A DNA stretch of 13,264 nucleotides from UBA11606 sp964513285. Its GTDB lineage: Bacteria > Actinomycetota > Acidimicrobiia > Acidimicrobiales > Aldehydirespiratoraceae. The stretch covers positions 1-13,264 of the forward strand of contig CAZEML010000119.1 of assembly GCA_964513285.1 (NCBI GenBank), read 5' to 3'. Every line of letters starts with the position of its first letter. Position 1 is the stretch's first letter. The position numbers and the translations under genes were made by a program. The notes beneath the pieces are model-generated. The model worked only from the letters and a program-made list of their open reading frames with translations. It was not told the DNA's origin and made no database searches. This document shows, in pieces, positions 1 through 5,985 of this stretch.

Positions 1-731
1 TGGCGGGCTTCGTCGCTCATGATGTAGCGGAGCATCTTCTTCAGCAGCGGTTCCTCGGTGAGGTCGTGCATGAAGCCGAACGCCGCCAGCGCCAGACCCT
101 CGACCATGATCTGCATGCCCAGGTAGGTCATGTCCCAGTCGGAGTCGTTGATGATGTCGTCGAGCAGCAGGCGGAGGTGCGGGTTGACCGGGTAGCCGCC
201 GTCGAGCTTCTCGTTGAGGTAGCGAGCGAAGGCCTCGACGTGGCGGGCCTCGTCGACGGTCTGCTGGGCGGCGTAGTACTTGGCGTCGATCCACGGGACG
301 GTCTCGACGATCTTGGCGGTGCAGAGCAGGGCGCCCTGCTCGCCGTGCATGAACTGGCTCAGGCGCCACTTGGCCGACTGCAGCCCGAACTCACGCCATT
401 CCTTGTCGCCCCACTTGTAGAGCGGCGAGGCGGGATCCTCCATGTTGGAGGGATCCATCTGCAGCTCGGCCTGCAGGTTGAGCGCCTCGTACGGGTCGAC
501 CTCGATCGACCAGTCGAGGTCGGTGGTGGCGTTCCACTGGCTCGTCTTCGACTTCTCGTAGAGCTTGTCGAGCTTGGCCCGCTCGCCCTTGTCGTAGTTC
601 CAGGTGAAGATCGCGTCGGCGTTGTCCTGCACGAGGTGGATCAGCTCGTGGGGATTGTCGTTCGCCTTCGCGATCTCCATGATCCGATCGACGTCGTTGG
701 CGTCGTCGAAACGGTTGTCGGTGACAGTCAT
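1..731 (-). CDS. Ferritin-like diiron protein (C-terminus cut by window edge)
   Basis: Partial gene; 243 codons are visible from the ATG at 731 and the C-terminus lies beyond the window. The protein shows the repeated carboxylate pattern of R2-type ferritin-like diiron proteins: E131, E161xxH164, E211 and E241xx, with the next codon starting CA (His or Gln). The two Glu-to-ExxH distances are both 30 residues, as expected for two helix hairpins forming a four-helix bundle. There is no signal peptide, so it is probably cytoplasmic. The family includes ribonucleotide reductase R2, AurF-type N-oxygenases and acyl-ACP desaturases; I cannot say which reaction this one performs, and an oxidase or oxygenase role is inference. 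Its ATG overlaps the stop of the TetR gene (ATGA), so the two are co-transcribed and translationally coupled, which suggests the repressor controls it. Confidence 0.85.
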   Translation of the reverse strand, partial: MTVTDNRFDDANDVDRIMEIAKANDNPHELIHLVQDNADAIFTWNYDKGERAKLDKLYEKSKTSQWNATTDLDWSIEVDPYEALNLQAELQMDPSNMEDPASPLYKWGDKEWREFGLQSAKWRLSQFMHGEQGALLCTAKIVETVPWIDAKYYAAQQTVDEARHVEAFARYLNEKLDGGYPVNPHLRLLLDDIINDSDWDMTYLGMQIMVEGLALAAFGFMHDLTEEPLLKKMLRYIMSDEAR

Positions 732-1372
732 GCGGATGCTCCTGAGGACGGGGCCGGATCCGAGGATTCGGCGGGGGCTGGGGGAAGCGCTGCGGTGATG
801 AGCCGGTTGATCACCGTGTTCCACTCATCGGCAGGTGCAACGGGTTTCTCGATGGCGCCGAGCACAACAAAACCGAACGAGATCGCTTGGCAGAGGTTGA
901 TGATGGCGTCGGTGGAGAGCGAGGGATCGACGATGCCGGCGGCCTTGCCGTTGTCGATCAGGGTGATGAGGTGGCTCTCCTCGTCGCAGAGACGAGCGAG
1001 GAGGACCTCTCGGAAGGCGGGATCGCGCCGAGCCATCACCCAGGCTTCGAGCACGAGGGCGTCGGTCGCCGGGTCGCGAACGAGCAGATCGGCGCCGAGC
1101 GAACCGAGGACATCGGCGGCGCTGGAATCGGGACCGGCGGCGAGCAGCGGGGCGACCTGCTTGACGAACACGACGTCGAGGGCGTCGAGGAAGAGTTCCT
1201 GCTTGCCGGGCCAACGGCTGTAGATCGCTCCGGTGGTGAGGCCCGCCCGACGGGCGATCGCGGCGACGCCGGCCTTGTCGTAGCCGCCTTCGGCGAACAC
1301 CTCGATGGCCGCGTCGATCAGACGATCGGTCAACTCCTCGCCTGAGGAGGCAGCGGTGGCAGCGGTCACCAT
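728..1372 (-). CDS. TetR/AcrR-family transcriptional repressor
   Basis: A 214-residue TetR-type regulator. The N-terminal three-helix DNA-binding domain is clear at about residues 14-60, with the helix-turn-helix around residues 36-55 (VAAIARRAGLTTGAIYSRW). The C-terminal half is a helical ligand-binding and dimerisation domain whose ligand cannot be read from sequence. The reading frame is open further upstream, but I place the start at the ATG at 1372. A TTGACA/TATCAT promoter ends 7 bases before it, so the mRNA would be leaderless. Other in-frame starts are 1393, 1378 (ATG) and 1369 (GTG); the one at 1393 would lie inside the promoter. A palindrome within that promoter suggests autorepression. 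The gene overlaps the downstream ferritin-like gene by 4 bases and is divergent from a LysE-type exporter, so both neighbours are plausible targets. Confidence 0.88.
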   Translation of the reverse strand: MVTAATAASSGEELTDRLIDAAIEVFAEGGYDKAGVAAIARRAGLTTGAIYSRWPGKQELFLDALDVVFVKQVAPLLAAGPDSSAADVLGSLGADLLVRDPATDALVLEAWVMARRDPAFREVLLARLCDEESHLITLIDNGKAAGIVDPSLSTDAIINLCQAISFGFVVLGAIEKPVAPADEWNTVINRLITAALPPAPAESSDPAPSSGASA

Positions 1373-1379
1373 GGGCATG

Positions 1380-1407
1380 ATGATAACGATCATTATCGAG
1401 CTGTCAA
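1380..1407 (-). promoter_or_regulatory. Promoter of the TetR/ferritin-like operon
   Basis: On the minus strand a consensus -35 TTGACA (1407-1402) is followed, after 16 bases, by a -10 TATCAT (1385-1380, 5 of 6 matches to TATAAT). Transcription would start about 7 bases on, at or next to the A of the ATG at 1372. This supports both the promoter and the leaderless start chosen for the regulator. The promoter is predicted from sequence only. Confidence 0.6.
1382..1397. promoter_or_regulatory. Palindromic operator, probable TetR-family site
   Basis: GATAACGATCATTATC is an inverted repeat matching its own reverse complement at 14 of 16 positions (GATAAyGATCrTTATC). It lies between the -35 and -10 of the regulator promoter and 18-33 bases before the GTG of the divergent LysE gene. 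It is AT-rich in a GC-rich region. Position and size fit a TetR dimer site repressing its own operon and perhaps the exporter. That this regulator binds it is inference. Confidence 0.6.
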
Positions 1408-1414
1408 GATCTCG

Positions 1415-2077
1415 GTGACGGGTAGCGTCCCCGAGGTGCCCCCGATCGACGACCTCATCGCCTTCGGTCTGTTCTCCGTCGTGATCGTGGTGATCCCCGG
1501 ACCAGCGATGGCCTTCATCATCGGCCGCGGCGTGGCGCTCGGGCGGCGAGCGGCCCTCGACACCGTGCTCGGCAACGTGGTCGGCGCCGGGCTCCAGGTG
1601 ATCGCGGTGGCCGCCGGCCTCGTGCCGCTCCTCGAACGATCCGATCTCACCTACGACGTGGTGCGGCTCGCCGGTGCGGCCTACCTGGTCGTCCTCGGGA
1701 TTCGAGCGGTGCGCTCCCGCCGTGAGTCCGCCCTCAACTTCGGCGATGATCCCGCGGCCGAGACAACCCGAGCCACCCGCCGCCAGCACATGCGTGAAGG
1801 CTTCATCGTGGGCATCACGAACCCCAAGCTCGCCATCCTGTTGGCCGCCGCGCTCCCCCAGTTCATGACCGACGCCACGACGGGTTCGATCGGGCCCTAC
1901 GCACTCTCGTTCGCCGCCGTGTTCGCATTGGTCGCCCTGGCGGTCGACAGCGTGTGGGCGAGCCTGGCCGGCGCGGCTCGCGACTGGCTCGGACGCTCAG
2001 ACGACCGCCTCGGCCAGCTCCGCGCCGGTGGCGGGATGATGATGATCGGCGTGGGGATCTACGCCGTGTTCAGCTGA
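1415..2077 (+). CDS. LysE/RhtB-family amino acid exporter
   Basis: A 220-residue inner-membrane protein of the LysE/RhtB superfamily, which exports amino acids or related small molecules. Visible hallmarks are the PGPAM motif after the first membrane helix (residues 28-32), a Gly-rich second helix region (GRGVALGRRAALDTVLGN), and the conserved GITNPK motif (133-138). About six hydrophobic segments are seen near 14-34, 53-73, 82-100, 130-150, 162-185 and 203-219. The start is uncertain. GTG 1415 lacks a clear Shine-Dalgarno; an in-frame GTG at 1436 would put PGP at residues 21-23, closer to the usual family position. The gene is divergent from the TetR gene with the palindrome between them, so it may be derepressed by that regulator's ligand. 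It ends 3 bases from the stop of the convergent kinase gene. Substrate unknown. Confidence 0.88.
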   Translation: MTGSVPEVPPIDDLIAFGLFSVVIVVIPGPAMAFIIGRGVALGRRAALDTVLGNVVGAGLQVIAVAAGLVPLLERSDLTYDVVRLAGAAYLVVLGIRAVRSRRESALNFGDDPAAETTRATRRQHMREGFIVGITNPKLAILLAAALPQFMTDATTGSIGPYALSFAAVFALVALAVDSVWASLAGAARDWLGRSDDRLGQLRAGGGMMMIGVGIYAVFS

Positions 2078-2080
2078 CGC

Positions 2081-3067
2081 TCAGATCAGCGTCGACAGGT
2101 CGGCGTGGGGGCGGGCGCCGATGTGGGAGATGACCTCACCGGCGGCGATCGACCCGAGCACGGCGCAGCGCTGCAGCGGGGCACCGATCGAGAGGCCGTA
2201 CATGAAGCCGGCGGCGTACAGGTCACCGGCACCGGTCGCGTCGACGACCTGATCGACCGGCGTGGCCGGGACGTCGAACCGTTCACCGTTGTTCATGACG
2301 ACCGAGCCGGCCGCGGAGCGGGTCAGCGCGGCGGTCTCGACCATCGCGGCGATCTGGGAGGCCGCCGAGTCGAAGTCGTCGGTCTCGAACATCGAGCAGA
2401 CCTCGGCTTCGTTGGCGAACACGAGATCGACCCGGTCCGACAACAGGTCGAGCCATTCGTCGCGATGGCGGTCGACACAGAACGAGTCGCTCAGGGTCAG
2501 CGAGACGATCCGACCGGCATCGGACGCGATCTCCATCGCGTGGCGGATGGCGTCCTTGGCCTCGTCGCGATCCCAGAGGTAACCCTCGCAGTACGTGATC
2601 GCCGCCGACTCGACCATCGCCGGGTCGACATCGGACGGGCTGAGGAAGGCGGAGATCCCGAGGAAGGTGTTCATCGTGCGCTCGCCGTCGGGCGTCACCT
2701 GGATCAACGAACGAGCGGTCGGCTCGCCTTCGGTGGCGAACGGAATGTCGAACGCGACCCCTCCGCTGCGGGTGTCGTGGGCGAACACCTCTCCGAGCTG
2801 ATCGTTGCGGACCTTGCCGATGTAGGTCGCCCGGCCGCCGAGGCTGGCCACGCCGGCCATCGTGTTGGCCGCGGAACCGCCGGATGCCTCGATACCGGGC
2901 GGCATGGCCGCATAGAGCGAGGTCGCCCGCTCGGTGTCGATGAGGGTCATCGCCCCCTTGGTCAGCCCGTGCTCGTCGAGGAACGCATCGGGGACCGTCG
3001 CGATGACGTCGACGATCGCATTGCCCACACCGACGACATCGAGGGGCAGATCAGGGTTGGCGCGCAA
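2081..3067 (-). CDS. PfkB-family kinase, adenosine kinase-like
   Basis: A 328-residue ribokinase/PfkB-fold kinase that would transfer phosphate from ATP to the hydroxymethyl group of a sugar or nucleoside. Family features are the N-terminal strand with GNAIVD (15-20), the substrate-binding GGSAANTM (63-70), NEAE (219-222) and the C-terminal DATGAGD (276-282), where D282 is the catalytic base and GAG forms the anion hole. The order and spacing resemble bacterial adenosine kinase-like members of the family. Substrate specificity (adenosine or another nucleoside or sugar) cannot be fixed from sequence. The start is a TTG, chosen because GGAGAGA stands 3 bases upstream with ideal SD placement and because the conserved strand begins about ten residues later. 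It converges on the LysE gene with a 3-base gap and stands alone or downstream of the small ORF at 3133-3273. Confidence 0.88.
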   Translation of the reverse strand: MRANPDLPLDVVGVGNAIVDVIATVPDAFLDEHGLTKGAMTLIDTERATSLYAAMPPGIEASGGSAANTMAGVASLGGRATYIGKVRNDQLGEVFAHDTRSGGVAFDIPFATEGEPTARSLIQVTPDGERTMNTFLGISAFLSPSDVDPAMVESAAITYCEGYLWDRDEAKDAIRHAMEIASDAGRIVSLTLSDSFCVDRHRDEWLDLLSDRVDLVFANEAEVCSMFETDDFDSAASQIAAMVETAALTRSAAGSVVMNNGERFDVPATPVDQVVDATGAGDLYAAGFMYGLSIGAPLQRCAVLGSIAAGEVISHIGARPHADLSTLI

Positions 3068-3070
3068 GGT

Positions 3071-3077
3071 TCTCTCC
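3071..3077 (-). promoter_or_regulatory. Ribosome binding site fixing a TTG start
   Basis: On the minus strand GGAGAGA is followed by ACC and then TTG (3067). GGAG sits 6 bases from the start codon. It is among the strongest Shine-Dalgarno matches in the window and decides the unusual TTG start of the kinase gene. Confidence 0.65.
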
Positions 3078-3096
3078 GGGGCCGACGAACCCCGGA

Positions 3097-3102
3097 ACCC
3101 TA
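3097..3102 (-). promoter_or_regulatory. Possible -10 element of the kinase gene
   Basis: TAGGGT on the minus strand lies about 30 bases before the TTG start, leaving a short leader that contains the ribosome binding site. No convincing -35 is seen, so this is tentative. If absent, the kinase would be transcribed from upstream of the small ORF. Confidence 0.3.
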
Positions 3103-3132
3103 CCGCCGTCGCCTGCGATCAAGCAGTGACGG

Positions 3133-3273
3133 TCAGGCCGCGGCGTCGAGGGTTCGACCCTGCGCGATCGCCTCGGCGAACGCGTCGTCGTCGATCTCGA
3201 GGTCCGACTCAGGCCACTCGGCCCAAGGGTCCGCCTCGTCGATGTCGTCTGTCGAAGGGATGGTGTCGTTCAC
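3133..3273 (-). CDS. Small acidic hypothetical protein (46 aa)
   Basis: A short ORF of 46 codons from a GTG with GAGAGG ahead of it, spaced 7 bases. The product is very acidic, with Asp/Glu runs such as DLEIDDD, a PWAEW segment in the middle and a C-terminal stretch AEAIAQGRTLDAAA that could form a helix. Almost every codon ends in G or C, like the neighbouring real genes, which supports coding. An in-frame ATG at 3288 would add five residues but has no ribosome binding site. I recognise no domain. It lies in the 333-base gap between the kinase gene and pepN, reads in the same direction as the kinase, and is separated from it by 65 bases. Function unknown. It could also be a chance ORF, though the start signal and codon use argue against that. 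Confidence 0.55.
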   Translation of the reverse strand: MNDTIPSTDDIDEADPWAEWPESDLEIDDDAFAEAIAQGRTLDAAA

Positions 3274-3280
3274 GAGTCCG

Positions 3281-3286
3281 CCTCTC
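3281..3286 (-). promoter_or_regulatory. Ribosome binding site of the small acidic ORF
   Basis: GAGAGG on the minus strand lies 7 bases before the GTG at 3273. It favours that GTG over the ATG at 3288, which overlaps it. Confidence 0.45.
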
Positions 3287-3388
3287 ATCAGGGGGATGGA
3301 TGAAATACCCGCGTCTTCACCTAACCCGACCGATGAAACGCGACGGTGACATTCGGTTTACGGTCCCATGTCGGTCCGGCCTGCTCGG

Positions 3389-3394
3389 TAGATT
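3389..3394 (+). promoter_or_regulatory. Probable -10 box giving a leaderless pepN mRNA
   Basis: TAGATT is followed by exactly 6 bases (TCGACC) and then the ATG of pepN at 3401. This spacing would place the transcription start at the A of ATG. No Shine-Dalgarno is present, which agrees with a leaderless transcript, a common arrangement in actinobacteria. No clear -35 is visible. Confidence 0.45.
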
Positions 3395-3400
3395 TCGACC

Positions 3401-5917
3401 ATGACGACCGCCGTTGACCCCCGCCTTCCCCTGACCGCGACCCCGTCGGCCTACCGGATCGAACTCGCCCCCGACCTCGACGCCTTCACCTTCGGAGGCC
3501 GCGTCGAGATCGACATCGACGTCCCCGAGGCGACCGACACCCTGGTGCTCAACAGCATCGAGCTGATCGTCCACGAGGCGGCGGTGACCGTCGGCGGCGA
3601 GCGGCGCATGGCGACGACCGCCCTCGACGACGACACCGAACGCCTGACCTTGACGTTCGATCTCCCGGTTCCCGCGGGCCCGGCGACGCTCGACATCGCC
3701 TTCGACGGCATCCTCAACGACCAGCTCCATGGCTTCTACCGGTCGACGTACACCGACGACGACGGCGCCGAGCACACGATCGCGACCACCCAGTTCCAGT
3801 CCACCGATGCCCGTCGTTGCTTCCCCTGCTGGGACGAACCGGCGTACAAGGCGACGTTCGAAACGACGCTGATCGTGGACGCCGACCACCTGGCGGTGTC
3901 GAACACCAACCCGACGTCGGAGTCGATCGACCCCGACGGTCGCCGTCGCATCACCTTCGCCCCCACCATGGTCATGTCCACCTATCTCGTGGCGTTCGTG
4001 GTCGGCCCCCTCGAGGCGACCGACCCGGTCGATGCCGACGGGGTGCCGATCCGGATCATCCACCGACCAGGGCAGGGCCACCTGACGCCGTTCGCGCTCG
4101 ACGTCGCCGTGCATGCGCTCCGCTGGCTGAGCGACTACTACGCGATCCCCTATCCGTCCGACAAGGTCGACCTGATCGCCATCCCCGACTTCGCGTTCGG
4201 GGCGATGGAGAACCTCGGCTGCGTGACCTTCCGCGAGGTCCTGCTGTTGATCGACCCCGCCGACGCCGCCCAGCCCGAGCTCCAGCGGGCCGCCGACGTC
4301 ATCAACCACGAACTCGCCCACATGTGGTTCGGCGACCTGGTGACCATGCAATGGTGGGAAGGCATCTGGCTCAACGAAGCCTTCGCCACGTTCATGGAGA
4401 CCAGCTGCAGCGACGCCTACCGACCCGACTGGCGGGTGTGGGATACCTTCGCCCGCGCTCGGTCGGCCGCCTTCGACGTCGACGGGCTCGCCGCCACCCG
4501 CCCGATCGAGTTCCCCGTCGTCTCCCCCGAGGAGGCCGAGGGCATGTTCGACCTGCTCACCTACGAGAAGGGAGCATCGGTCGTTCGCATGCTCGAGCAG
4601 TACCTCGGCGCCGACGTGTTCCGCGACGGTGTCCGGCACTATCTCGCCACCCACGCCTACGCGAACACCGAGACCAGCGACCTGTGGGACGCCCTCGAGC
4701 ACACGAGCGAACAGCCGGTGCGCTCGTTGATGCACGAGTGGATCTACCAGGGCGGCCATCCGATCATCACCGCGACCTCGACTCCGCACGGGGTTCGGGT
4801 CAGCCAGCACCACTTCACCCTCGACCCCGACGCCGCCGACGGCCGCCATTGGTCGGTGCCGCTGCGGGTCCGCGCCACCGACGGCACCACCACCACGGTG
4901 TTGCTCGACGAGCCCTCGATGATGCTCACCGGCGTCGACGAGCTTCCGGCGACCCTCAACGCCGGGTCCTCGGGCTTCTTCCGGACCGCGATCGACACGC
5001 CGACCATCGACGCCCTGACCGAGGGCGGTCTCGCCTCCCAGACCGCCGCCGAGCGCCACGGCATCGTCGACGACGCGTGGGCCGCGACCGTCGGCGGCCA
5101 CCTGGCTGCCTCCGAACTCCTCCGGCTGTCCGCCGCCTTTGCCGGCGAAGACGACCTCAACGTCTGGCAAGCGCTCGCGACGGCACTGCTCGGTCTCGAC
5201 GGCCTCGTGCCCGACGATGCCCGTCCCGCCCTCCAGCACCGCATCACCTCGCTCGCACGGCCCGCGCTCGACGCAATCGGCTTCGAGCCCGCCGCCGACG
5301 ACGATGACCGCACCCGCGAACTCCGGGCGACGCTCGTGCGGCTGCTCGGTACCGCCGGCGCCGACGATGCCACCATCGAGGCGTGTCGGGGCGCGCTCGA
5401 CTCCGACGATGCATCGCTCGCCGCCGCGGCGCTGACCGTCGTCGTCCACAACGGTGACGCCGACGACTTCGATCAGGTGCGCAACGCCTGGCAGACCGCC
5501 ACCGACCCGGTCGCTGAGGTTCGCAACCTCCGAGCCCTCGCCGGCTTCCGGTCGACGGAACTGATCGACCGCCTGCTCGCCGACATCGCCGACGGCTCGG
5601 TCCGTACCCAGGACGCCCCGTACGTGCTCGCCCGGGCCATGCACAACCGGACGGTCGGCCCCCACGTGTGGACCTTCGTCCGGACGAACTGGGACGATCT
5701 CAACGAGCGGTTCCCCAGCAACTCGATCACCCGGATGCTCGAAGGCATCACCTCCCTCGACGCCGACGAACTCGTCGTCGAGGTCGATGCCTTCCTCGCC
5801 GAACATCCGGTCCCGCAGGCCGGAAAGCAGGTCGAGCAGCATCAGGAACGTCAGCGCATCAACGCCGCCCTGCGCCGCCGTGAGGCCGACAGCCTGCGAA
5901 CGGCGCTCATCGGCTGA
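3401..5917 (+). CDS. pepN: Aminopeptidase N (M1 family zinc metallopeptidase)
   Basis: An 838-residue M1 aminopeptidase that removes N-terminal residues from peptides; no signal peptide is seen, so it is probably cytoplasmic. The N-terminal beta domain spans about residues 10-200. The catalytic domain contains the substrate-binding GAMEN motif (267-271) and the zinc site HELAH (303-307) with the third ligand E326 in NEAF. The transition-state Tyr is probably Y388 in LLTYEKGASVVRML. The last ~300 residues form an ERAP1-type helical-repeat domain. All catalytic residues are present and the length is typical for actinobacterial PepN. The start is supported by a -10 box 6 bases upstream (leaderless). 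It is followed in the same direction by a metallophosphoesterase gene but need not be co-transcribed with it, because a possible promoter lies between them. Confidence 0.96.
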   Translation: MTTAVDPRLPLTATPSAYRIELAPDLDAFTFGGRVEIDIDVPEATDTLVLNSIELIVHEAAVTVGGERRMATTALDDDTERLTLTFDLPVPAGPATLDIAFDGILNDQLHGFYRSTYTDDDGAEHTIATTQFQSTDARRCFPCWDEPAYKATFETTLIVDADHLAVSNTNPTSESIDPDGRRRITFAPTMVMSTYLVAFVVGPLEATDPVDADGVPIRIIHRPGQGHLTPFALDVAVHALRWLSDYYAIPYPSDKVDLIAIPDFAFGAMENLGCVTFREVLLLIDPADAAQPELQRAADVINHELAHMWFGDLVTMQWWEGIWLNEAFATFMETSCSDAYRPDWRVWDTFARARSAAFDVDGLAATRPIEFPVVSPEEAEGMFDLLTYEKGASVVRMLEQYLGADVFRDGVRHYLATHAYANTETSDLWDALEHTSEQPVRSLMHEWIYQGGHPIITATSTPHGVRVSQHHFTLDPDAADGRHWSVPLRVRATDGTTTTVLLDEPSMMLTGVDELPATLNAGSSGFFRTAIDTPTIDALTEGGLASQTAAERHGIVDDAWAATVGGHLAASELLRLSAAFAGEDDLNVWQALATALLGLDGLVPDDARPALQHRITSLARPALDAIGFEPAADDDDRTRELRATLVRLLGTAGADDATIEACRGALDSDDASLAAAALTVVVHNGDADDFDQVRNAWQTATDPVAEVRNLRALAGFRSTELIDRLLADIADGSVRTQDAPYVLARAMHNRTVGPHVWTFVRTNWDDLNERFPSNSITRMLEGITSLDADELVVEVDAFLAEHPVPQAGKQVEQHQERQRINAALRRREADSLRTALIG

Positions 5918-5958
5918 TCACCGGCGGTGGGCGACGCAACGCGGCCGTGATCGACGCG

Positions 5959-5964
5959 TACGCT
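5959..5964 (+). promoter_or_regulatory. Possible -10 element of the phosphoesterase gene
   Basis: TACGCT lies 7 bases before an ATG at 5972 that is out of frame with the phosphoesterase. If used, transcription would start near 5972, which would rule out the upstream GTG start at 5947 and leave the ATG at 5986 or the GTG at 6004. Weak, sequence-only prediction. Confidence 0.3.
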
Positions 5965-5985
5965 GAACCTCATGGCCCACCGTCG

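Noticed and set aside
66..1223. A 385-codon plus-strand frame opposite the ferritin-like and TetR genes.
   Set aside because: Antisense shadow; the diiron ligand pattern and the HTH are on the minus strand.
1373..1789. N-terminal extension of the TetR frame upstream of 1372.
   Set aside because: The frame stays open but runs through the promoter and palindrome into the antisense of LysE. The His/Asp-rich sequence there has no TetR character.
2105..3349. A 414-codon plus-strand frame opposite the PfkB-type kinase.
   Set aside because: The kinase has its full motif set on the minus strand; the plus-strand product is Gly/Arg/Asp-rich without motifs.
3317..5842. An 841-codon open frame on the minus strand opposite pepN.
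   Set aside because: Arg/Gly/Val/Glu-rich with no recognisable motif. It is the expected shadow of a GC-rich gene in which the third positions of pepN suppress antisense stops. pepN has every M1 catalytic motif.
5925..5982. 8-base inverted repeat CGGTGGGC / GCCCACCG flanking the phosphoesterase start region.
   Set aside because: The 42-base loop and lack of a T-tract make a terminator or riboswitch unlikely; several repeats of this quality are expected by chance in 13 kb.
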